A stretch of DNA of 7,359 bases from Flavobacteriaceae bacterium UBA5079. Its GTDB lineage: Bacteria > Bacteroidota > Bacteroidia > Flavobacteriales > Flavobacteriaceae. The position numbers were made by a program, and so were the translations under genes. The notes beneath the pieces were generated by a model, which was not told where the DNA came from, searched no databases, and saw nothing but the letters and a program-made list of their open reading frames with translations. Shown in pieces: positions 1-6,255 of the stretch. Numbering within the stretch: position 1 is the first letter of the stretch; each line of letters opens with the position of its first letter. The stretch spans positions 20,180-27,538 of the forward strand of contig DIAL01000062.1 in the NCBI GenBank assembly GCA_002414705.1, written 5' to 3'.

Positions 1-34
1 CATCAATAGTTATTTCGTTGTTGTTTATTTTCAT
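1..34 (-). CDS. Start of an unidentified protein, truncated at the left edge
   Basis: A minus-strand ATG at 32-34 opens a frame that reads MKINNNEITID and then leaves the window. It starts 29 nt downstream of the saccharopine dehydrogenase stop codon on the same strand, so it is positioned like the next gene of an operon. The frame is also open upstream of this ATG, back to a stop at 110-112, but no other ATG is seen there, so 34 is the most likely start. Eleven residues are too few to assign a family. The call rests only on position and an open frame, and it could be spurious. Confidence 0.35.
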   Translation of the reverse strand, partial: MKINNNEITID

Positions 35-63
35 AATTCGGAAAACTTCAGGAGCAAAAATTC

Positions 64-1428
64 TTATAAATTCAGTGGATTGTAGCCTAGATAAGGCACT
101 TCGGTTTCCTTAAATGCAATTCCATACGACTCTAATTCCTTCAAAATAGGCTCATATACTTCTTTAGTAATAGGCATTTGCACACCAGGAGTCGTGATTT
201 TCTCGTTTAAAATAGCAAGTGTAGCAATAGCAACGGGAAGTCCTACAGTTTTAGACATAGCAGTGTATGTTTGGTCTTCGCCTATGGTAACCATGGTTGA
301 ATCTATCTGGTGTTTTTCGCCGTTTAATTCATAACCAAATTTATGATACATAACAATCATATCTTTGTCTTCTTTAGCTAATGTCCAGCTATCCATTAAT
401 ATTTTTTGAAGAATTTCAGCAGGTGTTGCTTTTTTTAAATCTACTCGTTTGTTGCCATTAAATAGATCCAATTCTAAAAGTTTGTCCCAAACTATATCAT
501 CTTGATCAATCTTTAAAGCATGGCGGAATTTTAATTCAACAGAATCTGTTGGGCTGTAAGCTAAAAATGCATTTACAAAATCGCGGTAGCTCATGTTTTC
601 ACTATCATCAATCGTGTAGCTGTCATCTGTCATGCCTAATTGAACAAACATATTCCATGCACGACTAAAACCAACACGACGCATGGTGCCTCTGTACAAC
701 GTTTTAACATCATTTAATCCGTAAACGGATTGGTATTTTAAAGAATCACGATTGGCATAACCTTCAAAACGACCATAGCCTTCAACATCTAGAAATTCGG
801 TTCTTCTAAATAATCGGTTGTAAGGAATGTATTTATACGTGCCTTCTTGTAAAAATTTTGCAGCACCACCCTGTCCAGCAACTACCACGTTTCTTGGGTT
901 CCATGTGAATTTATAATTCCATAAATTATTATCGCTTTCAGGAGCAACTAAACCACCTGTGAAGGATTCAAAGAGAATCATTTTTCCACCAGCATCTCGA
1001 ATTCTGTCAATAACCTGCATAGCACTCATATGGTCTATTCCAGGATCAACGCCAATTTCATTCATGAAAATTAAGCCTTTATCATGAGCAGCTTTGTCTA
1101 GTTTGTGCATTTCATCACTAATATAGGAAGCTGTTACCATGTTTTTATTGAAGGAAATACAGTCATGAGCAACTTCAATATGATAGCGAGCAGGTAACAT
1201 GGAAATTACAATGTCACAATTTTGAATAGCGCTTTGTCGTGATTGTTTGTCAAAAACGTCCAACATAATGGCTTGGGCATTTTCGTGATTATTGATTAAT
1301 TTTTTAGCATGCATAAAATTTACATCGCCAACGATTATCAATAGATTTTCTTCTTTAGATTTTTCAAGTAAATATTTTATAAGGTAGGATGCGGATTTTC
1401 CAGCACCAATGAGTAATATCTTTCGCAT
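64..1428 (-). CDS. Saccharopine dehydrogenase family protein, LYS9/SDH type
   Basis: This 454-residue protein is predicted to be a cytosolic NAD(P)-dependent oxidoreductase interconverting saccharopine with glutamate and 2-aminoadipate 6-semialdehyde. The N-terminus is a Rossmann fold with the dinucleotide loop GAGKSA at residues 8-13. Further family signatures are SMLPARYH (about 76-83), SYISDEM (101-107), NEIGVDPGIDHM (123-134) and SFTGGLVAPES (155-165). The last two resemble yeast Lys9 and the SDH half of animal LKR/SDH, and the length fits a stand-alone enzyme of that kind. No lysine-ketoglutarate reductase domain is fused to it and none is encoded in the window. In bacteria a role in lysine breakdown is more likely than the fungal biosynthetic role, but that is inference. 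Carboxynorspermidine dehydrogenase is a related alternative; the Lys9-like central motifs argue against it. The start follows a 79-bp divergent spacer, and MRKILLIGAG begins directly with the first beta strand. Confidence 0.88.
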   Translation of the reverse strand: MRKILLIGAGKSASYLIKYLLEKSKEENLLIIVGDVNFMHAKKLINNHENAQAIMLDVFDKQSRQSAIQNCDIVISMLPARYHIEVAHDCISFNKNMVTASYISDEMHKLDKAAHDKGLIFMNEIGVDPGIDHMSAMQVIDRIRDAGGKMILFESFTGGLVAPESDNNLWNYKFTWNPRNVVVAGQGGAAKFLQEGTYKYIPYNRLFRRTEFLDVEGYGRFEGYANRDSLKYQSVYGLNDVKTLYRGTMRRVGFSRAWNMFVQLGMTDDSYTIDDSENMSYRDFVNAFLAYSPTDSVELKFRHALKIDQDDIVWDKLLELDLFNGNKRVDLKKATPAEILQKILMDSWTLAKEDKDMIVMYHKFGYELNGEKHQIDSTMVTIGEDQTYTAMSKTVGLPVAIATLAILNEKITTPGVQMPITKEVYEPILKELESYGIAFKETEVPYLGYNPLNL

Positions 1429-1444
1429 AATGAAATATGTTGAG

Positions 1445-1452
1445 TATTTTTG
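1445..1452 (+). promoter_or_regulatory. Candidate -7 element for the DUF423 gene
   Basis: TATTTTTG matches the Bacteroidota -7 consensus TAnnTTTG on the plus strand, 55 nt before the DUF423 start codon. A near-match to the -33 TTTG element (TTTCG at 1421-1425) lies about 19 nt upstream, inside the beginning of the divergent dehydrogenase gene. In AT-rich DNA such a match can arise by chance. Confidence 0.4.
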
Positions 1453-1458
1453 TTATCA

Positions 1459-1466
1459 CGAAAGTA
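1459..1466 (-). promoter_or_regulatory. Possible -7 element for the saccharopine dehydrogenase gene
   Basis: On the minus strand this reads TACTTTCG, one base from TAnnTTTG, and it lies 30 nt upstream of the dehydrogenase ATG. No convincing -33 TTTG is seen at the right distance. If both calls are right, the two divergent -7 elements sit only 6 bp apart and the promoters would overlap. Confidence 0.25.
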
Positions 1467-1507
1467 TGAAATAGTAATTGTTATAAAAACTCAATTTACA
1501 AATTAAT

Positions 1508-1909
1508 ATGAACAGTAAGGTATTAAGTTTAGGCGCTTTTTTAGGTTTAACAGGTGTTGTTTTGGGCGCTTTTGGTGCGCATGGTTTAAAAGAATTAATT
1601 TCCGTGGAACAAATTGCGACTTTTGAAACAGGTGTGCGGTACCAAATGTATCATGCGTTATTGTTGCTTTTTTTAGGTAGTACATCAGTTGTTAGTGCTA
1701 GAACTAAACAGGTTATTTTTTATTTAATTTTGTTAGGAATATTATTGTTTTCAGGGTCTATTTATGGGTTGGCAACTAATAACTTATCTGTATTTGATTT
1801 TAAAACCATAGGATTTATTACACCAATTGGTGGTTTATTATTAATTATTTCATGGCTACTATTGTTAATAAAGTTTTTGAAAAACAACTTTGAAAATTCT
1901 AAAAATTAA
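1508..1909 (+). CDS. DUF423 family small membrane protein
   Basis: This 133-residue hydrophobic protein has the hallmarks of DUF423 (YgdD-like). The N-terminal helix ends in GAFGAHGL (20-27), followed by FETGVRYQMYHALLLL (39-54), LFSGSIYGL (80-88) and ITPIGGLLLIISW (104-116). Four membrane segments are visible, at about 5-24, 45-63, 68-88 and 103-123, with a short polar tail (KNNFENSKN). Length and motif order are typical of the family. The molecular function of DUF423 is unknown, and no catalytic residues can be pointed to. It is divergent from the dehydrogenase gene and 53 nt upstream of pckA on the same strand. Because pckA seems to have its own promoter, the two need not form an operon. 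The start is the only ATG that keeps the conserved N-terminal helix whole. Confidence 0.9.
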   Translation: MNSKVLSLGAFLGLTGVVLGAFGAHGLKELISVEQIATFETGVRYQMYHALLLLFLGSTSVVSARTKQVIFYLILLGILLFSGSIYGLATNNLSVFDFKTIGFITPIGGLLLIISWLLLLIKFLKNNFENSKN

Positions 1910-1931
1910 GTGCATAGAATAAAATAATGTT

Positions 1932-1939
1932 TAATTTTG
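1932..1939 (+). promoter_or_regulatory. Probable -7 promoter element of pckA
   Basis: TAATTTTG followed by CA is an exact fit to TAnnTTTG and to the TAnnTTTGCA form common in flavobacterial promoters. It lies in the 53-bp gap before pckA and implies a transcription start near 1945-1947 with a leader of about 17 nt. A -33 TTTG at the expected spacing is not obvious. Confidence 0.55.
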
Positions 1940-1962
1940 CAGACTAAACAACACATATTATT

Positions 1963-3576
1963 ATGATAGATCATACTCAAGCATCGAAAACGATTTCGTT
2001 AGAAAATTATGGAATTAAAAATGCTAAAGTTCAATATCAATTATCATCAGAACAACTACACAAACTTACTATTGAAAAAGGCCAAGGCGTTGAAGCTTCA
2101 TCAGGAGCTATAGCTGTTAATACTGGTGAATTTACAGGACGCTCTCCAAAAGATCGTTTTATTGTTAAAGATGCGATTACCGAAAATCGTGTTTGGTGGG
2201 GAAATATTAATATCCCATTTGAATCTGATGCCTTCGAAAAATTATATAAAAAAGTAACCGATTATTTATCTGAAAAAGAAGTTTTTGTTAGAGATAGTTA
2301 TGCGTGCGCTGATGATAATTATAGATTAAATATTCGTGTTATCACTGAATATCCTTGGAGCAATATGTTTGCTTATAATATGTTTTTAAGGCCAGAAGCT
2401 TCTGAACTTAAGGATTTTAAACCAGAATGGACTGTTGTAAATGCGCCAGGTTTTATGGCCGTTCCTGATGTAGATGGAACCCGTCAGCACAACTTTGCAA
2501 TTCTAGATTTTACACGAAAAGTTGCATTAATAGGTGGAACAGGCTATACAGGTGAAATTAAAAAAGGAATTTTTTCAGCTTTAAACTTTATATTACCAGT
2601 TTTCAAAAACACCTTGCCAATGCACTGTAGTGCTAATGTAGGTGAAGATGGTGATACAGCTATTTTCTTCGGATTATCAGGAACTGGAAAAACAACATTG
2701 TCTGCAGATCCAAATCGTAGATTAATTGGAGATGATGAGCATGGTTGGACTAAAGAAAACACTGTTTTTAATTTTGAAGGTGGTTGTTATGCTAAAGTTA
2801 TTAATCTTTCTGAAGAAAATGAACCTGATATTTTTAATGCCATCAAACCAGGAGCTATTCTTGAAAATGTCATCATGGATGCCGAAGGACGTGTAGACTT
2901 TGAGAATACAACCATTACACAAAATACACGTGTTAGCTATCCAATTGAGCATATTAATAATATTCAAGTACCTTCAATAGGGAAGAATCCTAAAAATATT
3001 TTCTTTTTAACAGCAGATGCTTTTGGTGTATTGCCTCCTATTTCTAAATTAACACCAGGTCAAGCAGCATATCATTTTATATCAGGTTATACAGCTAAAG
3101 TAGCTGGAACAGAAGCTGGTATTGATGAGCCATTACCAAGTTTTTCTGCTTGTTTTGGAGCGCCTTTTATGCCGTTACATCCAACAAAGTATGCTGAAAT
3201 GTTAAGTAAAAAAATGCAAGAAGCTGGTGTCAACGTTTGGTTAGTAAATACAGGTTGGACAGGTGGTCCCTATGGTGTTGGAACACGTATGAAATTGAAA
3301 TATACGCGTGCTATGATAACAGCTGCAATGGATGGAAGTCTGGAGGCTGCTAACAAGGATAACTATCATGTGCATTCTGTTTTTGGAGTCCAACAACCTC
3401 GTGTTTGTCCAAATGTACCAACAGATGTTTTAAGTCCAAGAACAACATGGAATAATGATGAAGGGTATTACAAGACTGCTTATAAATTAGCAGATTCATT
3501 TAAAGAAAACTTCAAGAAATTTGAGGAATATGCAAATGCGGAGATTATGGCAGGAGCACCAAGCGTAAAATCATAA
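1963..3576 (+). CDS. pckA: Phosphoenolpyruvate carboxykinase (ATP)
   Basis: A complete 537-residue enzyme that converts oxaloacetate and ATP to phosphoenolpyruvate, CO2 and ADP, the first committed step of gluconeogenesis, in the cytosol. The ATP-type family signatures are present in order: TGRSPKDRF (58-66) with the substrate-binding Arg60, GGTGYTGEIKKG (191-202) with the metal and substrate lysines, MHCSANVG (220-227) with the metal-ligand His221, the P-loop GLSGTGKTT (237-245), the kinase-2 motif LIGDDEHGW (254-262) with the Asp pair 257-258, and NTRVSYP (321-327) with Arg323. The length matches bacterial ATP-dependent PEPCK (about 530-540) and is shorter than GTP-type enzymes. No active-site residue I can check is missing. 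A candidate promoter lies directly upstream. The 103-bp downstream spacer holds repeats but no clear pckA-specific terminator, so some readthrough into the next gene is possible. Confidence 0.97.
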   Translation: MIDHTQASKTISLENYGIKNAKVQYQLSSEQLHKLTIEKGQGVEASSGAIAVNTGEFTGRSPKDRFIVKDAITENRVWWGNINIPFESDAFEKLYKKVTDYLSEKEVFVRDSYACADDNYRLNIRVITEYPWSNMFAYNMFLRPEASELKDFKPEWTVVNAPGFMAVPDVDGTRQHNFAILDFTRKVALIGGTGYTGEIKKGIFSALNFILPVFKNTLPMHCSANVGEDGDTAIFFGLSGTGKTTLSADPNRRLIGDDEHGWTKENTVFNFEGGCYAKVINLSEENEPDIFNAIKPGAILENVIMDAEGRVDFENTTITQNTRVSYPIEHINNIQVPSIGKNPKNIFFLTADAFGVLPPISKLTPGQAAYHFISGYTAKVAGTEAGIDEPLPSFSACFGAPFMPLHPTKYAEMLSKKMQEAGVNVWLVNTGWTGGPYGVGTRMKLKYTRAMITAAMDGSLEAANKDNYHVHSVFGVQQPRVCPNVPTDVLSPRTTWNNDEGYYKTAYKLADSFKENFKKFEEYANAEIMAGAPSVKS

Positions 3577-3604
3577 CAAACTGCGTACCAATTATTTTGG
3601 TTAG

Positions 3605-3653
3605 TTAATATTGTTGTTTTACTTGTTTGAATAGGTTTAATATTGTAGTTTTA
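3605..3653 (+). repeat. Two 17-nt direct repeats spaced 32 bp apart
   Basis: TTAATATTGTTGTTTTA at 3605-3621 recurs as TTAATATTGTAGTTTTA at 3637-3653 with one mismatch and a 32-bp period. Both copies lie between pckA and the secreted-protein gene. The second copy overlaps the left arm of the inverted repeat and a possible -7 element. A local tandem duplication or two sites for one regulator would both fit. Confidence 0.6.
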
Positions 3654-3675
3654 TTGGCTAAATATTAAACCTATT
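3630..3675. repeat. Perfect 15-bp inverted repeat just before a start codon
   Basis: AATAGGTTTAATATT at 3630-3644 is the exact reverse complement of 3661-3675, separated by a 16-nt spacer. The right arm ends 4 nt before the ATG at 3680. The arms are AT-rich, with only two G-C pairs each, and are not followed by a T-run, so a strong intrinsic terminator is unlikely. A regulator binding site, or an RNA stem next to the start codon on transcripts entering from pckA, are alternatives. Confidence 0.75.
3646..3653 (+). promoter_or_regulatory. Possible -7 element for the T9SS protein gene
   Basis: TAGTTTTA is one base from TAnnTTTG and sits in the spacer of the inverted repeat. A TTG at 3623-3625 lies 20 nt upstream, and a TTTG at 3626-3629 lies 16 nt upstream, as -33 candidates. 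A start near 3660 would leave a leader of about 20 nt containing only the right arm of the inverted repeat. Confidence 0.3.
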
Positions 3676-3679
3676 TATT

Positions 3680-4654
3680 ATGAAAAAAACTACTTATTTA
3701 TTAGTCATTTTTATGGCTTTTTATTCATTAACTTATGCACAGTGCCCGGTAACGCCAGCTCCAGGTTATACCTGTGTTCCAGACGTAGCCTTTGAACAGG
3801 CTTTAATTGATTTTAATTACGATACTGAAGCTATTTTAGACGGCCGTATACTCACTGTAGATGCTATAGCAGCAACAGGTTCTTTAAGTTTGCCAAATAA
3901 AGGAATAACAGACTTAACAGGATTAGAAGCGTTTATTAATATTGATGCACTTAATTTATCTTACAACACAGGATTAACAACGGCTAATTTAGTAGCTAAT
4001 GTTAGTCTTACAGATATTAATTTTGAAGGGTGTGGTGTTTTTAGTAGCCTGACAGTTACAGGGTTAACGGCTTTGGAAAATGTTAATATTTATGGTACTG
4101 TGTTAACTACGGTTGATTTGTCTACAAATACAGCTCTATTACTTTTTAATGCCCAAAATGCAACGTTAGCAACAATAGATTTGTCTGCAAATGGTTCTGT
4201 TACAAATGTTAATTTAAGAAACAACAACTTAACATCTGTAGACATGAGAAATGGTAATAATGCCAATACCGTTTTTAGATCTGATTTTAACAGTAGCTTA
4301 ACTTGTATTTTTGTAGATGATGCTACGGAACCTAATTTAGGCGTTTGGATTATAGATGGTGGAAGTACGTTTGTAGAAACGGAACCAGCATGTGCCACTT
4401 TAAGTGTTGAAAGAGCAAATGCTACTGTGTTTTCTATCTTTCCTAATCCAGCAAAAGGTACTGTTACTATTTCTTCTAATTTAGAAGAAAATACACGTTT
4501 GGGTATTTATGATATTACAGGAAAATTAATGCATTCTAACACTATTTCTTTCGGAAATAACAGATTAAACATTGGAGCATTATCTTCTGGTGTATATTTA
4601 ATGCGTGTAAGTACAAGCACTAAAACGGTTACTAAAAAACTAATTGTTAACTAA
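3680..4654 (+). CDS. Secreted leucine-rich-repeat-like protein with T9SS type A sorting domain
   Basis: A 324-residue exported protein. Residues 1-20 form a Sec signal peptide (KK, a hydrophobic core, then TYA before Gln21). The segment CVPDVAFEQALIDFNYDTE (32-50) is the N-terminal cap of a flavobacterial LRR-like family, usually written xPDxxFEqaLIdlgyD. Degenerate repeats of about 20-24 residues follow from about 68 to 190, with strands such as IDALNLSYN, LTDINFEGC, LENVNIYG, LATIDLSAN, VTNVNLRNN and LTSVDMRNG. SLTCIFVDD (206-214) is the usual closing motif. Residues 251-324 form the Por/T9SS type A domain, with FSIFPNPAKGTVTI, GIYDITGKLM, LNIGALSSGVYLMRV and the terminal TKKLIVN. The protein should therefore cross the outer membrane by type IX secretion and be released or anchored at the surface. 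Binding or adhesion is the family-level guess; no catalytic residues are seen and the ligand is unknown. It appears monocistronic, between pckA and a strong terminator. Confidence 0.9.
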   Translation: MKKTTYLLVIFMAFYSLTYAQCPVTPAPGYTCVPDVAFEQALIDFNYDTEAILDGRILTVDAIAATGSLSLPNKGITDLTGLEAFINIDALNLSYNTGLTTANLVANVSLTDINFEGCGVFSSLTVTGLTALENVNIYGTVLTTVDLSTNTALLLFNAQNATLATIDLSANGSVTNVNLRNNNLTSVDMRNGNNANTVFRSDFNSSLTCIFVDDATEPNLGVWIIDGGSTFVETEPACATLSVERANATVFSIFPNPAKGTVTISSNLEENTRLGIYDITGKLMHSNTISFGNNRLNIGALSSGVYLMRVSTSTKTVTKKLIVN

Positions 4655-4674
4655 ATTAGTTTTAGCATAAAAGT

Positions 4675-4714
4675 AAAAAGCCCAATTGATTAATTTCAAT
4701 TGGGCTTTTTTTTT
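4675..4714. terminator. Bidirectional intrinsic terminator between convergent genes
   Basis: A perfect 10-bp stem pairs GCCCAATTGA (4680-4689) with TCAATTGGGC (4696-4705) around a 6-nt loop. It is flanked by five A on the left (4675-4679) and nine T on the right (4706-4714), so it works as hairpin plus U-tract in both directions. It serves the secreted-protein gene (stop at 4654) and hemD (stop at 4727). A small palindrome, GCTTTTAAAAGC (4715-4726), follows directly. Confidence 0.92.
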
Positions 4715-4726
4715 GCTTTTAAAAGC

Positions 4727-5476
4727 TTATTTCTTTTTGTTAACGTCTTTAATGTATTTTTCCAATGCCATGGTCATCGAAGGTGTCTCTGGTGTAGGAG
4801 CCGAAATATCCACTCTTAATCCATGCTCCTCTACCGCCTTAATGGTTGTGTTTCCAAAAACAGCAATACGCGTGTCATTTTGTTTAAAGTCAGGAAAATT
4901 ATGAAATAAAGATTCAATTCCAGAAGGGCTAAAAAACACTAAAATATCGTAGTAAACATTTGCTAAATCTGATAAGTCGCTAATAACGGTTCTGTAAAAT
5001 ATAGCTTCTTTCCACTCAACACTTAAACCATTTAAAGTTTCTGGAACTTCTGGCTTTAATTTGTCTGTTGTTGGTAACAGAAAAGATTCGCCTTTATATT
5101 TTTTAATTAATGGAGATAGATCAGCAAAATTTCGTTTTCCAACATAAATTTTACGCTTTCTATAAACCACATATTTTTGAAGGTAATATGCAACAGCTTC
5201 AGATTGACAGAAATATTTCATGCTATCAGGTACCTTAAAGCGCATCTCATCAGCTACTCTAAAAAAATGATCAACGGCATTTCTGCTCGTTAATATGATA
5301 GCTGTATATTTAGATAAATCAACTTTTTGTTGTCTAATTTCTTTTGCATCAACGCCCTCTACATGTATAAACGGTCTAAAGTCAATTTTTACCTTTTGTT
5401 TTTCCTGGAGATCAAAATATGGCGAATTTTCTATTTTAGGTTCTGGTTGAGATACTAAAATTGTTTTCACTTTCAT
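4727..5476 (-). CDS. hemD: Uroporphyrinogen-III synthase
   Basis: A 249-residue cytosolic enzyme predicted to cyclise hydroxymethylbilane to uroporphyrinogen III with inversion of ring D, the branch point toward haem, sirohaem and cobalamin. HemD sequences diverge strongly, but the two-domain layout and key stretches are visible: KTILVSQPEP at the start, YTAIILTSRNAVDHFF (57-72) in the first domain, YRKRKIYVGKRNFADL across the linker region, then DILVFFSPSGIESLF (177-191), IAVFGNTTIKAVEEHGLRVDISAPTPETPSMTMALEKYI (204-242). The SPSGIESL, GNTT and PTPETPSMTMAL pieces are the classic C-terminal signature. The length is normal. It is the second gene of a minus-strand pair, 24 nt after the DUF4271 stop codon, and ends at the shared terminator. 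The rest of the haem pathway is not in the window. Confidence 0.92.
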   Translation of the reverse strand: MKVKTILVSQPEPKIENSPYFDLQEKQKVKIDFRPFIHVEGVDAKEIRQQKVDLSKYTAIILTSRNAVDHFFRVADEMRFKVPDSMKYFCQSEAVAYYLQKYVVYRKRKIYVGKRNFADLSPLIKKYKGESFLLPTTDKLKPEVPETLNGLSVEWKEAIFYRTVISDLSDLANVYYDILVFFSPSGIESLFHNFPDFKQNDTRIAVFGNTTIKAVEEHGLRVDISAPTPETPSMTMALEKYIKDVNKKK

Positions 5477-5500
5477 AGGTATTTTCTTTAATTTGAATCC

Positions 5501-6148
5501 TTAATCATGCATACCTATTTGGTATAATATAACATAAGGTGCGATTTCAAGTGCGCAAAGATACAAAATAAAATAAAACATGTTCTGTTTTATAAGATTT
5601 TGATAGGTCTTAACGGTTGTAATTATCCCAATAATAAAAACGAATACTATTACAGCCCAAATACCATATATAAGTGGGTTGGTAATTGAAACGCTAAAAA
5701 TAATAATAGCATTTAATGGCATAAGTATGATGCCTAAAAAATTCTTGTAACTTATTTTTTGAAACAAATAATTATCTATTAAAAAATCAATCTCAAAAAC
5801 ACTTCCAATAAGTCTTTCAACTAATGTTTTCATTATTAAAACGATGGCAATTATTGCTGTAAGTTTTAATAAAAGTATTTTTGTTATATCTATTTCAGCA
5901 ACCAAATAATTATAGCTTATAAATCCAAAAATTGAAATTGCCATTACAAAATTTAGAAAAAGCAGTCCATCAAAAGCATCGAAAAATTTTTGATCCTTTG
6001 AATAGATTTTTAAATACTTAGAGTTTCCTAAAACTAATATAAAATCATTAAAGCGTTTGGTAAAAAGAACCTTGCAAACAGCTATCAGAATAAGTCCAAT
6101 AACAATTAATATGGTAAACAAATCGTTTGAAATGATATTACGAAGCAT
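5501..6148 (-). CDS. DUF4271 integral membrane protein
   Basis: A 215-residue protein with about six membrane segments (roughly 9-29, 61-83, 90-110, 135-153, 159-179 and 189-211) and short polar loops, one of which, KRFNDFILVLGNSKYLKIYSKDQKFFDAFD, links segments 1 and 2. The C-terminal FYFILYLCALEIAPYVILYQIG (191-212) matches the conserved end of DUF4271, a family I know only from Bacteroidota. Function is unknown and no catalytic motif is visible. It lies 24 nt upstream of hemD on the same strand and is very likely cotranscribed with it. This neighbourhood recurs in the phylum as far as I recall, so a role linked to tetrapyrrole metabolism is possible but unproven. The start is the first ATG after the divergent intergenic region. 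Confidence 0.85.
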   Translation of the reverse strand: MLRNIISNDLFTILIVIGLILIAVCKVLFTKRFNDFILVLGNSKYLKIYSKDQKFFDAFDGLLFLNFVMAISIFGFISYNYLVAEIDITKILLLKLTAIIAIVLIMKTLVERLIGSVFEIDFLIDNYLFQKISYKNFLGIILMPLNAIIIFSVSITNPLIYGIWAVIVFVFIIGIITTVKTYQNLIKQNMFYFILYLCALEIAPYVILYQIGMHD

Positions 6149-6228
6149 GTTGTAAAATTATTATAAATTATTCTACTTGCATCTAATATTTTAAGGAATA
6201 TTTAAAAAAAAGTATCTTTTAAATAGTT

Positions 6229-6236
6229 TACATTTG
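6229..6236 (+). promoter_or_regulatory. Probable -7 element of the mannosyltransferase-dihydroorotase operon
   Basis: TACATTTG followed by C is an exact TAnnTTTG match, placed 19 nt before the start codon at 6256. This implies a start near 6242-6244 and a leader of about a dozen bases. No good -33 TTTG is seen; the upstream DNA is mostly A and T runs. The rest of the 107-bp divergent spacer (6149-6255) shows nothing else convincing. Confidence 0.5.
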
Positions 6237-6255
6237 CTAAAAATAACCGCATGTA

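Noticed and set aside
1503..1685. Minus-strand open frame of 60 residues opposite DUF423
   Set aside because: It lies wholly antisense to a well-recognised DUF423 gene and its translation is basic with no recognisable domain, so it is a shadow frame.
2544..2967. Two minus-strand open frames (72 and 81 residues) inside pckA
   Set aside because: Both are antisense to conserved PEPCK motifs, including the P-loop region, and show no family resemblance.
3577..3679. Inverted repeat as intrinsic terminator of pckA
   Set aside because: The stem has only two G-C pairs and the sequence after the right arm is TATTATG and not a T-run, unlike the clear terminator at 4675-4714.
3600..3680. Repeats as ends of a mobile element or a CRISPR-like array
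   Set aside because: There are only two direct copies and one short inverted pair around 16 nt, with no transposase, no target duplication and no regular spacer series.
4090..4398. Minus-strand open frame of 102 residues inside the T9SS protein gene
   Set aside because: It mirrors the low-complexity LRR coding repeats and has no credible start context or domain.
3680..4654. T9SS protein as an O-mannosylated target of the nearby mannosyltransferase
   Set aside because: The Bacteroidota O-glycosylation motif is Asp-Ser/Thr followed by a residue such as Ala, Ile, Leu, Met or Val. The only Asp-Thr in this protein (48-49) is followed by Glu and there is no Asp-Ser, so no site supports the link.
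4686..4904. Plus-strand open frame of 72 residues over the terminator and hemD end
   Set aside because: It starts within the terminator hairpin and its later part is antisense to the conserved C-terminal hemD signature.
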